Assembly (NCBI RefSeq): GCF_000613185.1 | Contig: NZ_CCBB010000001.1 | Span: 1,550,001 to 1,614,000, forward strand | Direction: 5' to 3' | Length of the DNA stretch: 64,000 nucleotides | Source: Mycolicibacterium cosmeticum | Lineage (GTDB): Bacteria > Actinomycetota > Actinomycetes > Mycobacteriales > Mycobacteriaceae | In this document: piece after piece, positions 18,531-27,189 of the stretch | Position numbering within the stretch: position 1 is the stretch's first letter | Layout of the letters: the number at the start of each line of letters is the position of its first letter | Program-made: the position numbers and the translations under genes | The notes under the pieces: model-generated | Told to the model about the DNA's origin: nothing | The model's database searches: none | The model's input: only the letters and a program-made list of their open reading frames with translations

Positions 18531-19457
18531 ATGATGGTGCCCCAGCCGGTGCGCGTCCACGGTGCCCCCGCGCGTGTGGGCGTGGTCTGGCGTCCGGACT
18601 TCCCTCCCGGGGCGCTTGCGGAGTTCGCCTGCGCGGCCGAACACGCCGGTGTCGACGAGTTATGGCTGTGGGAAGACTGTTTTCTGCAGGGCGGCATCGC
18701 GCAGGCGGCGGTCGCGCTGGCGCAGACCAGATCGCTCGTGGTGGGCATCGGGGTATTGCCGGCACCCTTGCGCGGCGTGGTTGCGACCGCACTGGAAATC
18801 TCCACGCTGGCAACGATGTTCCCCGGTCGCGTGCAGCTGGCGATCGGACACGGCGTGCAGCGGTGGATGCGTCAAGCAGGGGCCGCGGTGCCGTCCCCAC
18901 TGACCCTCCTGCGCGAATACGTGACGGCCCTGCGCGGCTTGTTGGCCGGCCACACGATCAGCATGTCCGGTGACTACGTCCAACTCGACGCGGTGCGCCT
19001 GCAATTCGTTCCCGATGGTGCGGTACCGGTGCTCATCGGTGGCGCCGGCCCCAAGACGTTGGCGTTGGCGGGCGGAATCGCCGACGGCGTCCTGCTGGAT
19101 TGCCAACACACGGCGTCCAGCGCCGGCACCGCACTCGATCTCGCCGACCGCGCACGGAGTGCCAGCGACATCCCGGACTTTCGTCGGGTGATGTATATCG
19201 CCTGCGCGCCTGGGCCGTTCGCAGCCGAGCGGTTGACGGCGGAAGCCCAGCACTGGAACGTGACGCCGGCCCAGGACTTCGGCGTCGGCGGCTCGGCCAC
19301 CGATATCAGCGCCGCCGTCGAGCCGTACTGCGCCGCCGGACTGGACACCATCGTGCTGCAGCCCATCGGCGAGGAAACCGGCACACCCGATCTTCTGGCA
19401 ACGGCCGCAGCTCTTGTCCGAGCATGGCGGCATCCCTCGTCCAACCTGCCCGGCTAG
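18531..19457 (+). CDS. LLM-class flavin-dependent oxidoreductase (first of cluster)
   Basis: Luciferase-like (TIM-barrel) oxidoreductase of 308 residues using FMN or F420. Typical elements are the N-terminal strand RVGVVWRPDFPPGALAEFAC, ELWLWEDCF, the VVGIGVLPAPLRGVVATALEI segment, FPGRVQLAIGHGV and VPVLIGGAGPKTLALAGGIADG. It is the first gene behind a double GntR operator and directly precedes the deaminase and racemase-type genes. Its place suggests that it oxidises an intermediate of the same route, perhaps the D-hydroxyproline step for which no standard enzyme is found. That is a hypothesis. Start ATG at 18531 follows AGGAAAAGG. Confidence 0.82.
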   Translation: MMVPQPVRVHGAPARVGVVWRPDFPPGALAEFACAAEHAGVDELWLWEDCFLQGGIAQAAVALAQTRSLVVGIGVLPAPLRGVVATALEISTLATMFPGRVQLAIGHGVQRWMRQAGAAVPSPLTLLREYVTALRGLLAGHTISMSGDYVQLDAVRLQFVPDGAVPVLIGGAGPKTLALAGGIADGVLLDCQHTASSAGTALDLADRARSASDIPDFRRVMYIACAPGPFAAERLTAEAQHWNVTPAQDFGVGGSATDISAAVEPYCAAGLDTIVLQPIGEETGTPDLLATAAALVRAWRHPSSNLPG

Positions 19458-19520
19458 TCGATCCGTCCCGCGCCTCGCATTCGGCGAAGCCGGCTTCCTT
19501 CCCCGCATCCAGTGCAGTAC

Positions 19521-19532
19521 ATTGTCGACAAC
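19521..19532. promoter_or_regulatory. GntR operator (site B) before DapA-family gene
   Basis: ATTGTCGACAAC with the core TTGTCGACAA, 52 bases before the start of the DapA-family gene. An extra ACAAT half-site (19535-19539) lies 7 bases downstream of the matching ACAA in the palindrome. The same 7-base spacing occurs at sites D and E, so the operator is probably longer than 12 bases. Confidence 0.72.
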
Positions 19533-19583
19533 ACACAATGACCCAGGTGTGTTGATCCCAGATCCCGACAGAGGAGTTCCCAT

Positions 19584-20474
19584 ATGAGCACGCAGCCGTG
19601 GCACGGCGTGGTGGTAGCGAGTGCGCTGCCATTCCACGCCGATCTATCGGTCGACTTCGATGCCTTCGCCGATCACGTCCGCTGGCTGGCCCAGAACGGC
19701 TGCCGGGGTATCACCCCCAACGGTTCGCTCGGCGAGTACTCATGCCTGAGCGCAGAGGAGAGGGCCAAGGTCGTCGAGGTCGCCGTCGAGACCGCGCCCG
19801 ACGGGTTCAGCGTGGTACCCGGGACCGGCGCCTACGGCTCGCGGGAGGCCACCTTCTGGGCGAGACAAGCCAAGGACGCCGGCGCCGACGCGGTGCTGGC
19901 CCTCCCGCCGAACGCCTACCGCGCCGACGACGACATCGTGTTCGCCCACTACGAAGCGGTCGCTTCGGCCGGCCTGCCGGTCGTGGCGTACAACAATCCG
20001 CTCGACACGAAGGTCGACCTGACGCCGGCGCTGCTGTCCCGCTTGCACGCCGCCGGCCTGATCGTCGCGGTCAAGGAATTCTCCGGCGATGTGCGCAGGA
20101 TCTACGAACTGCAGGAACTGGCGCCCGAACTCGACGTGCTCGTCGGTACCGATGACGTGGTGCTCGAACTCGCGCTGGCCGGCGCCAAGGGGTGGATCGC
20201 CGGCTATCCCAACGCGCTGCCGGCCGCCTCGGTGGAACTGTGGGAGCTTTCGGCGGCCAGGGATCTGGACAAGGCCCTGCCGATGTACCGCGACCTCCAT
20301 TCGTTGCTGCGGTGGGACTCCAAGCCCGCCTTCGTCCAAGCCATCAAGCTGTCGATGGACGTCGCGGGGCGCCCCGGCGGCGCCTGCCGCCCGCCTCGGC
20401 TGGCCCTGCCGGCCGATGTCGCGGCCACGGTGCGCAAGGATACCGAGAAGGCGCTGGCCAGCGGCTACCGCTGA
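19584..20474 (+). CDS. DapA-family lyase, probable pyrroline-4-hydroxy-2-carboxylate deaminase
   Basis: Class I aldolase of the dihydrodipicolinate synthase family, 296 residues. Schiff-base Lys164 (VAVKEFSGD) and Tyr136 (VVAYNNP) are present, along with the GITPNGSLGEY loop. In hydroxyproline breakdown a protein of this family deaminates pyrroline-4-hydroxy-2-carboxylate to alpha-ketoglutarate semialdehyde. That fits the racemase-type gene downstream and the semialdehyde dehydrogenase in the same regulon. A lysine-biosynthesis role is unlikely because the gene is inducible-looking and away from dap genes. GAGGAG precedes the ATG. Other keto-acid lyase activities remain possible. Confidence 0.8.
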   Translation: MSTQPWHGVVVASALPFHADLSVDFDAFADHVRWLAQNGCRGITPNGSLGEYSCLSAEERAKVVEVAVETAPDGFSVVPGTGAYGSREATFWARQAKDAGADAVLALPPNAYRADDDIVFAHYEAVASAGLPVVAYNNPLDTKVDLTPALLSRLHAAGLIVAVKEFSGDVRRIYELQELAPELDVLVGTDDVVLELALAGAKGWIAGYPNALPAASVELWELSAARDLDKALPMYRDLHSLLRWDSKPAFVQAIKLSMDVAGRPGGACRPPRLALPADVAATVRKDTEKALASGYR

Positions 20475-20486
20475 CCGTCAGCAGAT

Positions 20487-20524
20487 CCGTTGGAGGCCGA
20501 AGCACACGCCTTGGCCTCCAACGG
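20487..20524 (+). other. hairpin between DapA-family and racemase genes
   Basis: Perfect 12-base arms (20487-20498 and 20513-20524) around a 14-base loop, followed only by TTT. Without a real U tract it is a weak terminator; it may trim or stabilise the mRNA, or lower expression of the downstream gene. It begins 12 bases after the deaminase stop. Confidence 0.6.
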
Positions 20525-20570
20525 TTTATGGCCACCTACCACGAGATCAACGAGAGAGCGGAGCCAGCCA

Positions 20571-21623
20571 GTGCGGTTCAACAACATGGTCGACGTCGTC
20601 GGCTGCCACGCCGAAGGCGAGATCGGCAATGTCGTCGTGGGAGGCATCGGCAACGTTCCCGGGGACACGATGCTCGACAAGCGCAACTACCTGCAGGAGC
20701 ATCGTGACGATCTGCGCCGGCGGCTTCTGCACGAACCCCGCGGCAACGTGGTGCGGTCGGTCAACGTCGTACTTCCGTCGAACAATCCCGCAGCCGCAAT
20801 GGGTTACGTGATCATGGAGTCCACTGAGTATCCGGTCATGTCGGGCAGCAACACGATCTGTGTGGCCACCGTCCTGCTGGAAACCGGGATGGTGCCGATG
20901 ACCGAGCCCGTCACGACTCTGACGCTGGAATCGCCGGCCGGGCTCATCGACCTGGAGTGCACCTGCCACGACGGCAAGGTCACCAGTGTCCGATTCCTCA
21001 ACCAGCCGGCTTTCGTCTATCACCTGGACGCTCCGATCGAAGTGCCCGGCTACGGCACGGTGACCGTCGACGTCGCTTGGGGCGGCATGGCCTACGTGCT
21101 GGTCGATGCGGCAAGCGTCGGCTTCGCCCTCGAACCGTCCGAAGCCCGTGATCTCTGCGTCGCCGGTCAGGTGATCAAGACGGCGGCCGCCGAACAGCTT
21201 TCGGCGGTTCATCCGGTGAACCCAGCATTCCCGGGCATCACCCAGACGGAGTTCACCACGCCGCTGCGCCGTGTCGACGGGGTGCTGACGGCCCGCAACG
21301 CGGTGATCGTCTCGCCCGGACGGATCGACCGCTCGGCCTGCGGGACCGGCACCTCGGCGCGCCTGGCGGCCATCCATGCCCGTGGCCAGATCGCACCCGG
21401 GGAACACTTCGTCCACCGGTCGATCCTGGACACCCACTTCGATGGCGTCATCGAGCGCGTGACGACGGTCGCGGGCGTGCCCGCGGTGGTGCCGAGCATC
21501 GCCGGGCAGGCGTGGATCACCGACTTCAGCAAGGTGGGGGTCGATCCGAGCGATCCGTTCCCGACCGGCTTCACCCTGTCGGACACCTGGTTGGGACCCG
21601 CCGCGGACCCGTCGACGATCTGA
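20571..21623 (+). CDS. proline racemase-family protein, Ser/Cys type (hydroxyproline epimerase or dehydratase)
   Basis: Cofactor-free enzyme of 350 residues from the proline racemase fold, with two catalytic positions. The first is Ser91 (VMSGSNTICV) and the second is Cys257 (DRSACGTGTSA). Proline racemase and many 4-hydroxyproline epimerases have Cys at both; Ser or Thr at the first position is found in trans-3-hydroxyproline dehydratases and dual-function members. It therefore acts on a hydroxyproline by epimerisation or by dehydration. The GTG at 20571 starts the conserved RFNNMVDVVGCHAEGEIG text. Genes before and after complete the presumed route to alpha-ketoglutarate. Confidence 0.85.
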   Translation: MRFNNMVDVVGCHAEGEIGNVVVGGIGNVPGDTMLDKRNYLQEHRDDLRRRLLHEPRGNVVRSVNVVLPSNNPAAAMGYVIMESTEYPVMSGSNTICVATVLLETGMVPMTEPVTTLTLESPAGLIDLECTCHDGKVTSVRFLNQPAFVYHLDAPIEVPGYGTVTVDVAWGGMAYVLVDAASVGFALEPSEARDLCVAGQVIKTAAAEQLSAVHPVNPAFPGITQTEFTTPLRRVDGVLTARNAVIVSPGRIDRSACGTGTSARLAAIHARGQIAPGEHFVHRSILDTHFDGVIERVTTVAGVPAVVPSIAGQAWITDFSKVGVDPSDPFPTGFTLSDTWLGPAADPSTI

Positions 21624-21674
21624 GGTCGTTCGCCCCCGGCGGGTGCAACCGCGGTCGACGCAGCACAGCGGTGT

Positions 21675-21686
21675 ATTGTCGACTAA
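21675..21686. promoter_or_regulatory. GntR operator (site C), autoregulatory
   Basis: ATTGTCGACTAA, an imperfect copy of the cluster palindrome with one arm altered, ends 21 bases before the GTG of the GntR gene. The close position overlapping the likely promoter suggests that the repressor limits its own synthesis, with weaker binding than at the perfect sites. Confidence 0.62.
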
Positions 21687-21707
21687 ATCCCAAAGAGGGG
21701 GAATGAC

Positions 21708-22391
21708 GTGGCGACCTTCGTTCCGCTGGCACACCAGAAAGCGCCGACCGCGGTGCTCGCTCAGATCCGACAGGCGATTCTGTCCGGCGAATTGCCTGCC
21801 GGCGCGCAATTGCGCGAAGCGCACATCGCCGAGGAGATGGGGATCAGCCGCTCCCCCGTCCGGGAAGCCTTGAGCCGCCTGGAAGAAGAGGGCCTCGTCG
21901 AGAAAGTGCCTTTCAAGGGCGCTTTCGTCGCGTCGGTCTCGCCCGAGACGATCGCCGAGATCGCGGCCATTCGCGCATTGCTGGAGCCGTACGCCGTCAC
22001 CCAGGCGCTACCTCACCTCGGTCAAGCCGATTGGAAGCAACTGCGCAAATTGCTGGAGCAGCTGGACCGCGCGTCCGGCCGCGATCTGGTGTCGGCAATC
22101 GAGAAGCACCTCGCGTTCCACCGCTACTTCTACGAAAAGTCCGGCAACGCAACACTGCTCGCGCTGTGGCAAGACTGGGAGCTGAAGCTGCGGCTGTTCT
22201 TCATCTTCGACCACGAGGCGTTCCAGTCGGCCCAGGATGTCGCAGGCGTGCACGAGGAACTCATCGCCGTCATCGAAACCGGTGACCACGACCGGATCCG
22301 CGAGGCCTTCGGCCACCACGTCCACTTCGCGCCGGGGGTCGAAGTCGGCAATCCATTGCGCGATACCCGCGGCTCGGACCGCTCCGCGTAG
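21708..22391 (+). CDS. GntR/FadR-type regulator of the catabolic cluster
   Basis: Transcription factor of 227 residues. N-terminal winged helix (AVLAQIRQAILSGELPAGAQ, then EEMGISRSPVREALSRLEEE) and a C-terminal FCD ligand domain (about 85-215) containing His residues in LAFHRYFYEKSGN and FGHHVHF that usually hold a metal. Such proteins are normally repressors released by a pathway metabolite. The gene lies between the racemase and permease genes, and TTGTCGAC palindromes stand before it and five other units, which argues that it controls all of them. The inducer may be hydroxyproline or an early product. GTG start after AGAGGGGGA. Confidence 0.88.
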   Translation: MATFVPLAHQKAPTAVLAQIRQAILSGELPAGAQLREAHIAEEMGISRSPVREALSRLEEEGLVEKVPFKGAFVASVSPETIAEIAAIRALLEPYAVTQALPHLGQADWKQLRKLLEQLDRASGRDLVSAIEKHLAFHRYFYEKSGNATLLALWQDWELKLRLFFIFDHEAFQSAQDVAGVHEELIAVIETGDHDRIREAFGHHVHFAPGVEVGNPLRDTRGSDRSA

Positions 22392-22542
22392 TCATAGGCA
22401 CCCGCCCCGACATTGCCCAGCCGATGTCGGGGATTTGTCGTATCCAGCCTGATCACGCCCGCCTTCCCGGGCCGCCGGACCGCGCCCGGAGCGGTGTGTT
22501 CCAGATCGCATTTCCGTCTTGCACGCATCGCCGCTGTGGCAT

Positions 22543-22554
22543 ATTGTCGACAAC
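22543..22554. promoter_or_regulatory. GntR operator (site D) before permease operon
   Basis: ATTGTCGACAAC with the core TTGTCGACAA 70 bases before the permease start, followed 7 bases on by an ACAAT half-site (22557-22561). The half-site overlaps an ATG that opens a 24-residue reading frame, as at site B. Confidence 0.72.
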
Positions 22555-22623
22555 GCACAATGAACCAAGCTGAGATCGAAGGCTTGCACCATCCCACGCC
22601 GACCACCCAGAAGCGAAGAGTCC

Positions 22624-24102
22624 ATGACAGTTGACAATCCCCCACCCGTACCGACGGGAACAGGTAAACCGTTGACCCATACCGTCGCCGACGACGAGCA
22701 CCATCTGCACAAGTACGGGTACAAGCAGGAACTCCATCGAGCGCTCGGCCTGTTCTCCTCCTTCGGAGTCCAGTTCACCTCGATCTCGGTGGGCTCGGTC
22801 GTGTTCACCACGATCGTCGTCGGTTTCGGATTCTTCGGCCCGGCGTCCTTCTGGCCGTTCGTCATCGGCGGCGCCCTGCAGGTTTTCGGAGTGGGTTTGG
22901 CTGTGGCTCAGCTGGTTTCGGCCTTTCCGCTCTCCGGTGGGGTCTACCAGATCGTCAGCCGGCTCGCGCCACGGCAACAGTGGCTCGCCTGGCAGGGCGG
23001 CTGGTGGCTGATCATCGCCCACACCGTGGCGGTGGCCGCACTGTCGGTCAGCATGGTGCCCTTCATCGCGGGCTGGTTCGGTCTCGGTGAACTGTCCGGG
23101 ACGCAGATCACGCTGTTCGCCATCGGCATCATCGTCCTGGTCACCGTGGTCAACATCGCCGGCGTGAAGGCCGCCGCGCTGCTCAACAACATCGGTGTGG
23201 TCGCCGAGGCGGCGATCATCGTCATGGTCATCGTCGCGCTCGTGGTCGCCAAGTACGACCGCGCACCCGCATCGGTCCTCTTCGACACGGCCGGCACCGT
23301 CGGCCCCGGCGGCAACGCCCCCTGGATCGGCTTCCTGTTCGCGATGATCCTGCCGGCGTACACCATCTCCAGCTTCGATGCGACCGGCAACGCGGCCGAG
23401 GAGACCAAGAACGCCGCCCGCACCGCCGCGTGGGGCACCGTGCTGGCCAATACCGCGGCACTCATCGGCGGCACCATCTTCTTCTATCTGCTGGTGCGTG
23501 CGATCCCCGACGTCGACGCGGTGATGCAAAGCGCCATCCCCGTGAAGCTGATCCTGGATTCGGCCGTGGGCAGCACCCTCACCACCATCTTCGAGGCGGT
23601 GGCCATCGTCGCCCTGATGGCCTGCATCGCCATGCTGCAACTGACCGCGGTCCGGGTGGTGTGGTCGCAAGCCCGCGACCGCCAGATGCCCGCGGCGCAT
23701 TGGCTGCACAAGCTGAACGGCAACCGCATCCCCATGAACGCCACCTTCGTGGTCACCCTGATCTCGATCGTGGTGTGCTGCTGGTCCTCACTGCTGAGCG
23801 TGCTCTCGGCGATGACCGCACTGGCGTGGGCACTGGCTTACGGTGTGGTCGTCGTGGTCGGCTTCGTCGCGGTGCTCCGCCGACGGCTGCCCGAGCACCC
23901 CTTCAACCTGAAAGCCGCATCCCCCTTCGTATTCGCCGTCGCCATCGTGTGGTCGATCGTGCTGTGCGCCTTGCTGATCTGGTCGGATTGGCTGCGCGTC
24001 GGCGTCGGCATGCTGGTGGCCATCGCCATCGGATTCGGCATCTACGCACTCATTCCCTCCGCGCACCGCGGCAAACTGGAACGCGAAGGCATCCACGACT
24101 GA
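22624..24102 (+). CDS. APC-superfamily amino-acid permease
   Basis: Membrane transporter of 492 residues with 12 predicted helices, belonging to the amino acid choline transporter branch of the APC superfamily (relatives carry GABA, choline or amino acids). Recognisable parts are LHRALGLFSSFGVQFTSISV, FPLSGGVYQIVSRLAPRQQW and the SSFDATGNAAEETKNAARTA loop typical of the branch. It is first in the operon after operator D, with aldehyde dehydrogenases downstream, so it is the likely importer of the substrate. Hydroxyproline is a good candidate; a betaine or GABA-like compound cannot be excluded. Confidence 0.85.
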   Translation: MTVDNPPPVPTGTGKPLTHTVADDEHHLHKYGYKQELHRALGLFSSFGVQFTSISVGSVVFTTIVVGFGFFGPASFWPFVIGGALQVFGVGLAVAQLVSAFPLSGGVYQIVSRLAPRQQWLAWQGGWWLIIAHTVAVAALSVSMVPFIAGWFGLGELSGTQITLFAIGIIVLVTVVNIAGVKAAALLNNIGVVAEAAIIVMVIVALVVAKYDRAPASVLFDTAGTVGPGGNAPWIGFLFAMILPAYTISSFDATGNAAEETKNAARTAAWGTVLANTAALIGGTIFFYLLVRAIPDVDAVMQSAIPVKLILDSAVGSTLTTIFEAVAIVALMACIAMLQLTAVRVVWSQARDRQMPAAHWLHKLNGNRIPMNATFVVTLISIVVCCWSSLLSVLSAMTALAWALAYGVVVVVGFVAVLRRRLPEHPFNLKAASPFVFAVAIVWSIVLCALLIWSDWLRVGVGMLVAIAIGFGIYALIPSAHRGKLEREGIHD

Positions 24103-24107
24103 ACCCG

Positions 24108-24135
24108 GCAGGGTGGTGCCGAACCACCACCCTGC
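24108..24135 (+). other. hairpin between permease and aldehyde dehydrogenase genes
   Basis: Perfect 11-base arms (24108-24118, 24125-24135) and a 6-base loop start five bases after the permease stop, with no U tract. It resembles an mRNA processing or stability element and could set different amounts of transporter and enzymes. Confidence 0.55.
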
Positions 24136-24176
24136 GGCTCAGCCACCTCCCGCTCACACAAGGAAGACACCACACC

Positions 24177-25625
24177 ATGGCATTCACCGCCCCCGCCCTG
24201 CCCACCGTCGCCAATCTGATCAACGGCCAGTGGGTGGACGGTTCCGGCTCCGAGATCCTGACCGTTTTGAATCCGGGCACCGGTGCGGAATTGACCAGCT
24301 TCTCGTCCTCCACCGCCGAGGATGTCGATCGTGCGGTGGCCGCGGCCCGCGCCGCGCAACCGGCGTGGGCCGCACTCTCGGCCCGGCAGAGATCGGTGGC
24401 GCTACACGCGATTGCGGACGAATTCGTCAGCCGCCTGCCGGAATTCATCGGCCTGGAAGTTCTCGACGCCGGCAAGCCGGTGACCGCCGCCACCGAGGAG
24501 GAACTGCCGGACATCGCCGATTCGGTGCGCCACTTCGCCGGCGCCGCCCGGGTACTCAGCGGTCAGGCAGCCGGTGAATACGTACCCGGCACCACGACAT
24601 TCGTGCGCCGCGAACCGCTCGGCGTCGTCGCCGGTGTCACACCGTGGAACTACCCGCTGTGGCAGGCGGTCTGGAAGATCATGCCCGCGCTGGCCGTCGG
24701 CAACACCGTGGTCATCAAACCTGCCGAGATCACGCCGCTGTCCACCGTGGCATTCGCCGCCATGGCTCAACGGCACCTACCGGCCGGTGTGCTCAACGTC
24801 GTCAACGGCCACGGCAGCGTTGTGGGTGCGGCGCTGGCCGCGCACCCCGGCGTCAACCTGGTGTCGTTCACCGGATCGACCGTCACCGGCCGCAAGATCG
24901 CCGCGGCCGCGGCGCAGCATCCCACCCGGGCGATCCTCGAACTCGGTGGTAACGCACCGGTCATCGTCTTCGACGACGTCGATGTCGACTCCGCCGCCGA
25001 GAGCATCACCGGTGCCGCGCTCTACAACGCCGGCCAGGAGTGCATGGCAGCCACCAGGCTCATCATCGCCGAACCGGTCGCCGAGCGGTTCCTGGACGCC
25101 ATCGTGGCCAACCTCGCGAAGGTCAGACTGGGCGACCCGACCGATGAGTCCACCACGCTGGGACCACTGATCTCGGCCGACCAACGTGACCGCGCCGAAA
25201 AGCTGATCGCCAATCGACCCGCCTCCTCGACCTTGCGGTACGGCGGCAAGCGACCGGACCGGCCCGGCTTCTACCTGGAGCCCACGCTCATCACCGGCCT
25301 CAGCCAGGACGACGACCTCGTGCAGCAGGAGATCTTCGCGCCGGTCATGACCGCGCAGACTTTCACCACCGAATCCGAGGCGATCACACTGGCCAACGGC
25401 GTCGACTTCGGCCTGGCCGGATCGGTGTGGACCCGTGATATCGGACGCGGGCTGCGCGTGGTCAACGCCCTCGACTACGGCAACGTCTGGATCAACAACC
25501 ACCTCGTCGTCGCGCCCGATCTGCCGATCGGGGGCCTGAACGCATCCGGCTACGGCAAAGAGGGTGGGCAACTCGGCATCGAGGAATTCACCCGCGTCAA
25601 GCAGATCGGCATCAGCCTGACCTGA
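24177..25625 (+). CDS. aldehyde dehydrogenase, aminobutyraldehyde dehydrogenase-like
   Basis: NAD(P)-dependent aldehyde dehydrogenase of 482 residues. Catalytic Cys289 lies in NAGQECMAATR and the catalytic Glu in ILELGGNAPVIVF; the VTPWNYPLWQAVWKIMPALA segment and FTGSTVTGRKI are standard. The sequence is closest to PatD-type gamma-aminobutyraldehyde and betaine-aldehyde dehydrogenases. Two aldehyde dehydrogenases in one operon suggest two aldehydes in the pathway, or a broad-range helper. ATG at 24177 follows AAGGAAG with 10 bases between. Confidence 0.87.
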   Translation: MAFTAPALPTVANLINGQWVDGSGSEILTVLNPGTGAELTSFSSSTAEDVDRAVAAARAAQPAWAALSARQRSVALHAIADEFVSRLPEFIGLEVLDAGKPVTAATEEELPDIADSVRHFAGAARVLSGQAAGEYVPGTTTFVRREPLGVVAGVTPWNYPLWQAVWKIMPALAVGNTVVIKPAEITPLSTVAFAAMAQRHLPAGVLNVVNGHGSVVGAALAAHPGVNLVSFTGSTVTGRKIAAAAAQHPTRAILELGGNAPVIVFDDVDVDSAAESITGAALYNAGQECMAATRLIIAEPVAERFLDAIVANLAKVRLGDPTDESTTLGPLISADQRDRAEKLIANRPASSTLRYGGKRPDRPGFYLEPTLITGLSQDDDLVQQEIFAPVMTAQTFTTESEAITLANGVDFGLAGSVWTRDIGRGLRVVNALDYGNVWINNHLVVAPDLPIGGLNASGYGKEGGQLGIEEFTRVKQIGISLT

Positions 25626-25662
25626 CCGATGCACGGAGCCACCCACCGAAAGGCACGACCAC

Positions 25663-27186
25663 ATGACCTACGCCGCCGGCGTCGATCCCCGCACCGCGAA
25701 CCCGCTTCCGGCAGTCACCGAAGAAACCTCCGAGCAGCAGGTCGACAACATCGCCGAGCGCGCCGCGACCGCGTGCGCCGGCCTGGAAGCCATGGGCCGG
25801 CACGGCCGAGGTGAGCTGCTCGACACCATGGCCGACGCGGTGGAGCGGCACCGCGACGAACTCGTCGAGACTGCCGCGCTCGAGACCGGCTTCACCACAG
25901 GAAAACTCGAGGGTGAACTGACTCGCGCCGGGTATCAACTCCGATTCTTCGCCGACGTGATCCGGGACGGCGGCTACCTCGAAGCGACCATCGACCGGGC
26001 GCGCACCACACCGATGGGTCCGCGGCCGGATCTGCGGCGGCTGCTGCTACCGATCGGCCCGGTCGCAGTCTTCGGGGCCAGCAACTTTCCCTTCGCGTTC
26101 TCGGTGCTGGGCGGGGACACCGCCTCCGCGCTCGCCGCCGGATGCCCGGTTGTGGTGAAGGCGCATGCGTCCCACCCGGCCACCTCCAAACTGTCCTTCG
26201 ACGTGTTGGCCGAGGCGATCGCCGGCACGCCGGCACCCGTTGCCGCACTGGGCATCGTGTACGGGCGCGAGGCCGGCGCTCGGCTGGTCGCTCATCCCGC
26301 CATCCGGGCCGTCGGCTTCACCGGTTCGCTCGGCGGCGGAAATGCTCTGTTGGACATCATCAACCGCCGCCCGGACCCGATCCCCTTCTACGGCGAGTTG
26401 AGCAGCATCAATCCGGTGATCGTCACCCCGACGGCCGCCGCGGAACGCGGCGAGGCGATCGCAGCAGATCTGGTCACCTCATTCACCCTCGGAGCCGGCC
26501 AGCTGTGCACCAAACCGGGGCTGGTCCTGGTTCCCGACAACGCCGGCGGTGATGCCCTGGTGCGCGCCGTCGACAAAGCCGTGGCGGAAGTGGCTTCCGC
26601 TCCCCTGCTCAACGAGCGCATCTTCGACAGTTACCGCAGCGGGACACGGGAACTGCGCGAGCATCCGCGCGTGTCCGCCCTGGGCGCTCCCGACGAGAAC
26701 CCCGCCGCCGGCTTCACCGTCGAGCCGATGGCCTTCGAGACCGGTATCGATGATCTGCACGAAGGTCTGGTCACCGAGATCTTCGGCCCGGTCACCGTCC
26801 TGGTGCGTTATCCGGCAGCCCATCCTGACGTTGCCACCCGTTCGGCGCTCGCCGTGCTGCCGTACTCGTTGACGGCCACCATCATTCACGCTGCCGGCGA
26901 GGACGAGTTGCTGGCCCGGCTCACCGACATCACCCGGCCGGCGGCCGGGCGCATCGTCTACAACGGCTTCCCCACCGGGGTCGCGGTCTCGTGGGCCCAG
27001 ACGCACGGCGGACCGTGGCCGTCGACGAACTCGCTGCACACCTCCGTCGGTGCCACCGCGATCCGCCGCTTCCTGCGCCCGGTGACCTACCAGAACGCCC
27101 CGGAATCGATTCTGCCCGAAGAGCTACGTGACGGCTACGAGGCCATCGTGCGCCGGCTCGACGGCGTCGTGACGCTGCCAGGCTGA
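25663..27186 (+). CDS. alpha-ketoglutaric semialdehyde dehydrogenase (2,5-dioxovalerate dehydrogenase)
   Basis: Aldehyde dehydrogenase of 507 residues from the distinct semialdehyde branch: DPRTANPLPAVTEETSEQQV near the start, the IGPVAVFGASNFPFAFSVLG block, VVVKAHASHPATSKL, and catalytic Cys282 in GAGQLCTKPGL. These mark alpha-ketoglutaric semialdehyde dehydrogenases, which turn 2,5-dioxopentanoate into alpha-ketoglutarate at the end of hydroxyproline, arabinose and glucarate pathways. No sugar-acid gene is near, while deaminase and racemase-type genes are, so hydroxyproline is the best fit. It is preceded by GAAAGG and follows the other dehydrogenase by 37 bases. Confidence 0.88.
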   Translation: MTYAAGVDPRTANPLPAVTEETSEQQVDNIAERAATACAGLEAMGRHGRGELLDTMADAVERHRDELVETAALETGFTTGKLEGELTRAGYQLRFFADVIRDGGYLEATIDRARTTPMGPRPDLRRLLLPIGPVAVFGASNFPFAFSVLGGDTASALAAGCPVVVKAHASHPATSKLSFDVLAEAIAGTPAPVAALGIVYGREAGARLVAHPAIRAVGFTGSLGGGNALLDIINRRPDPIPFYGELSSINPVIVTPTAAAERGEAIAADLVTSFTLGAGQLCTKPGLVLVPDNAGGDALVRAVDKAVAEVASAPLLNERIFDSYRSGTRELREHPRVSALGAPDENPAAGFTVEPMAFETGIDDLHEGLVTEIFGPVTVLVRYPAAHPDVATRSALAVLPYSLTATIIHAAGEDELLARLTDITRPAAGRIVYNGFPTGVAVSWAQTHGGPWPSTNSLHTSVGATAIRRFLRPVTYQNAPESILPEELRDGYEAIVRRLDGVVTLPG

Positions 27187-27189
27187 GCG

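Noticed and set aside
19584..20474. Assignment of the DapA-family gene to lysine biosynthesis
   Set aside because: It carries a catabolic operator, lies between catabolic genes and has no dap neighbours.
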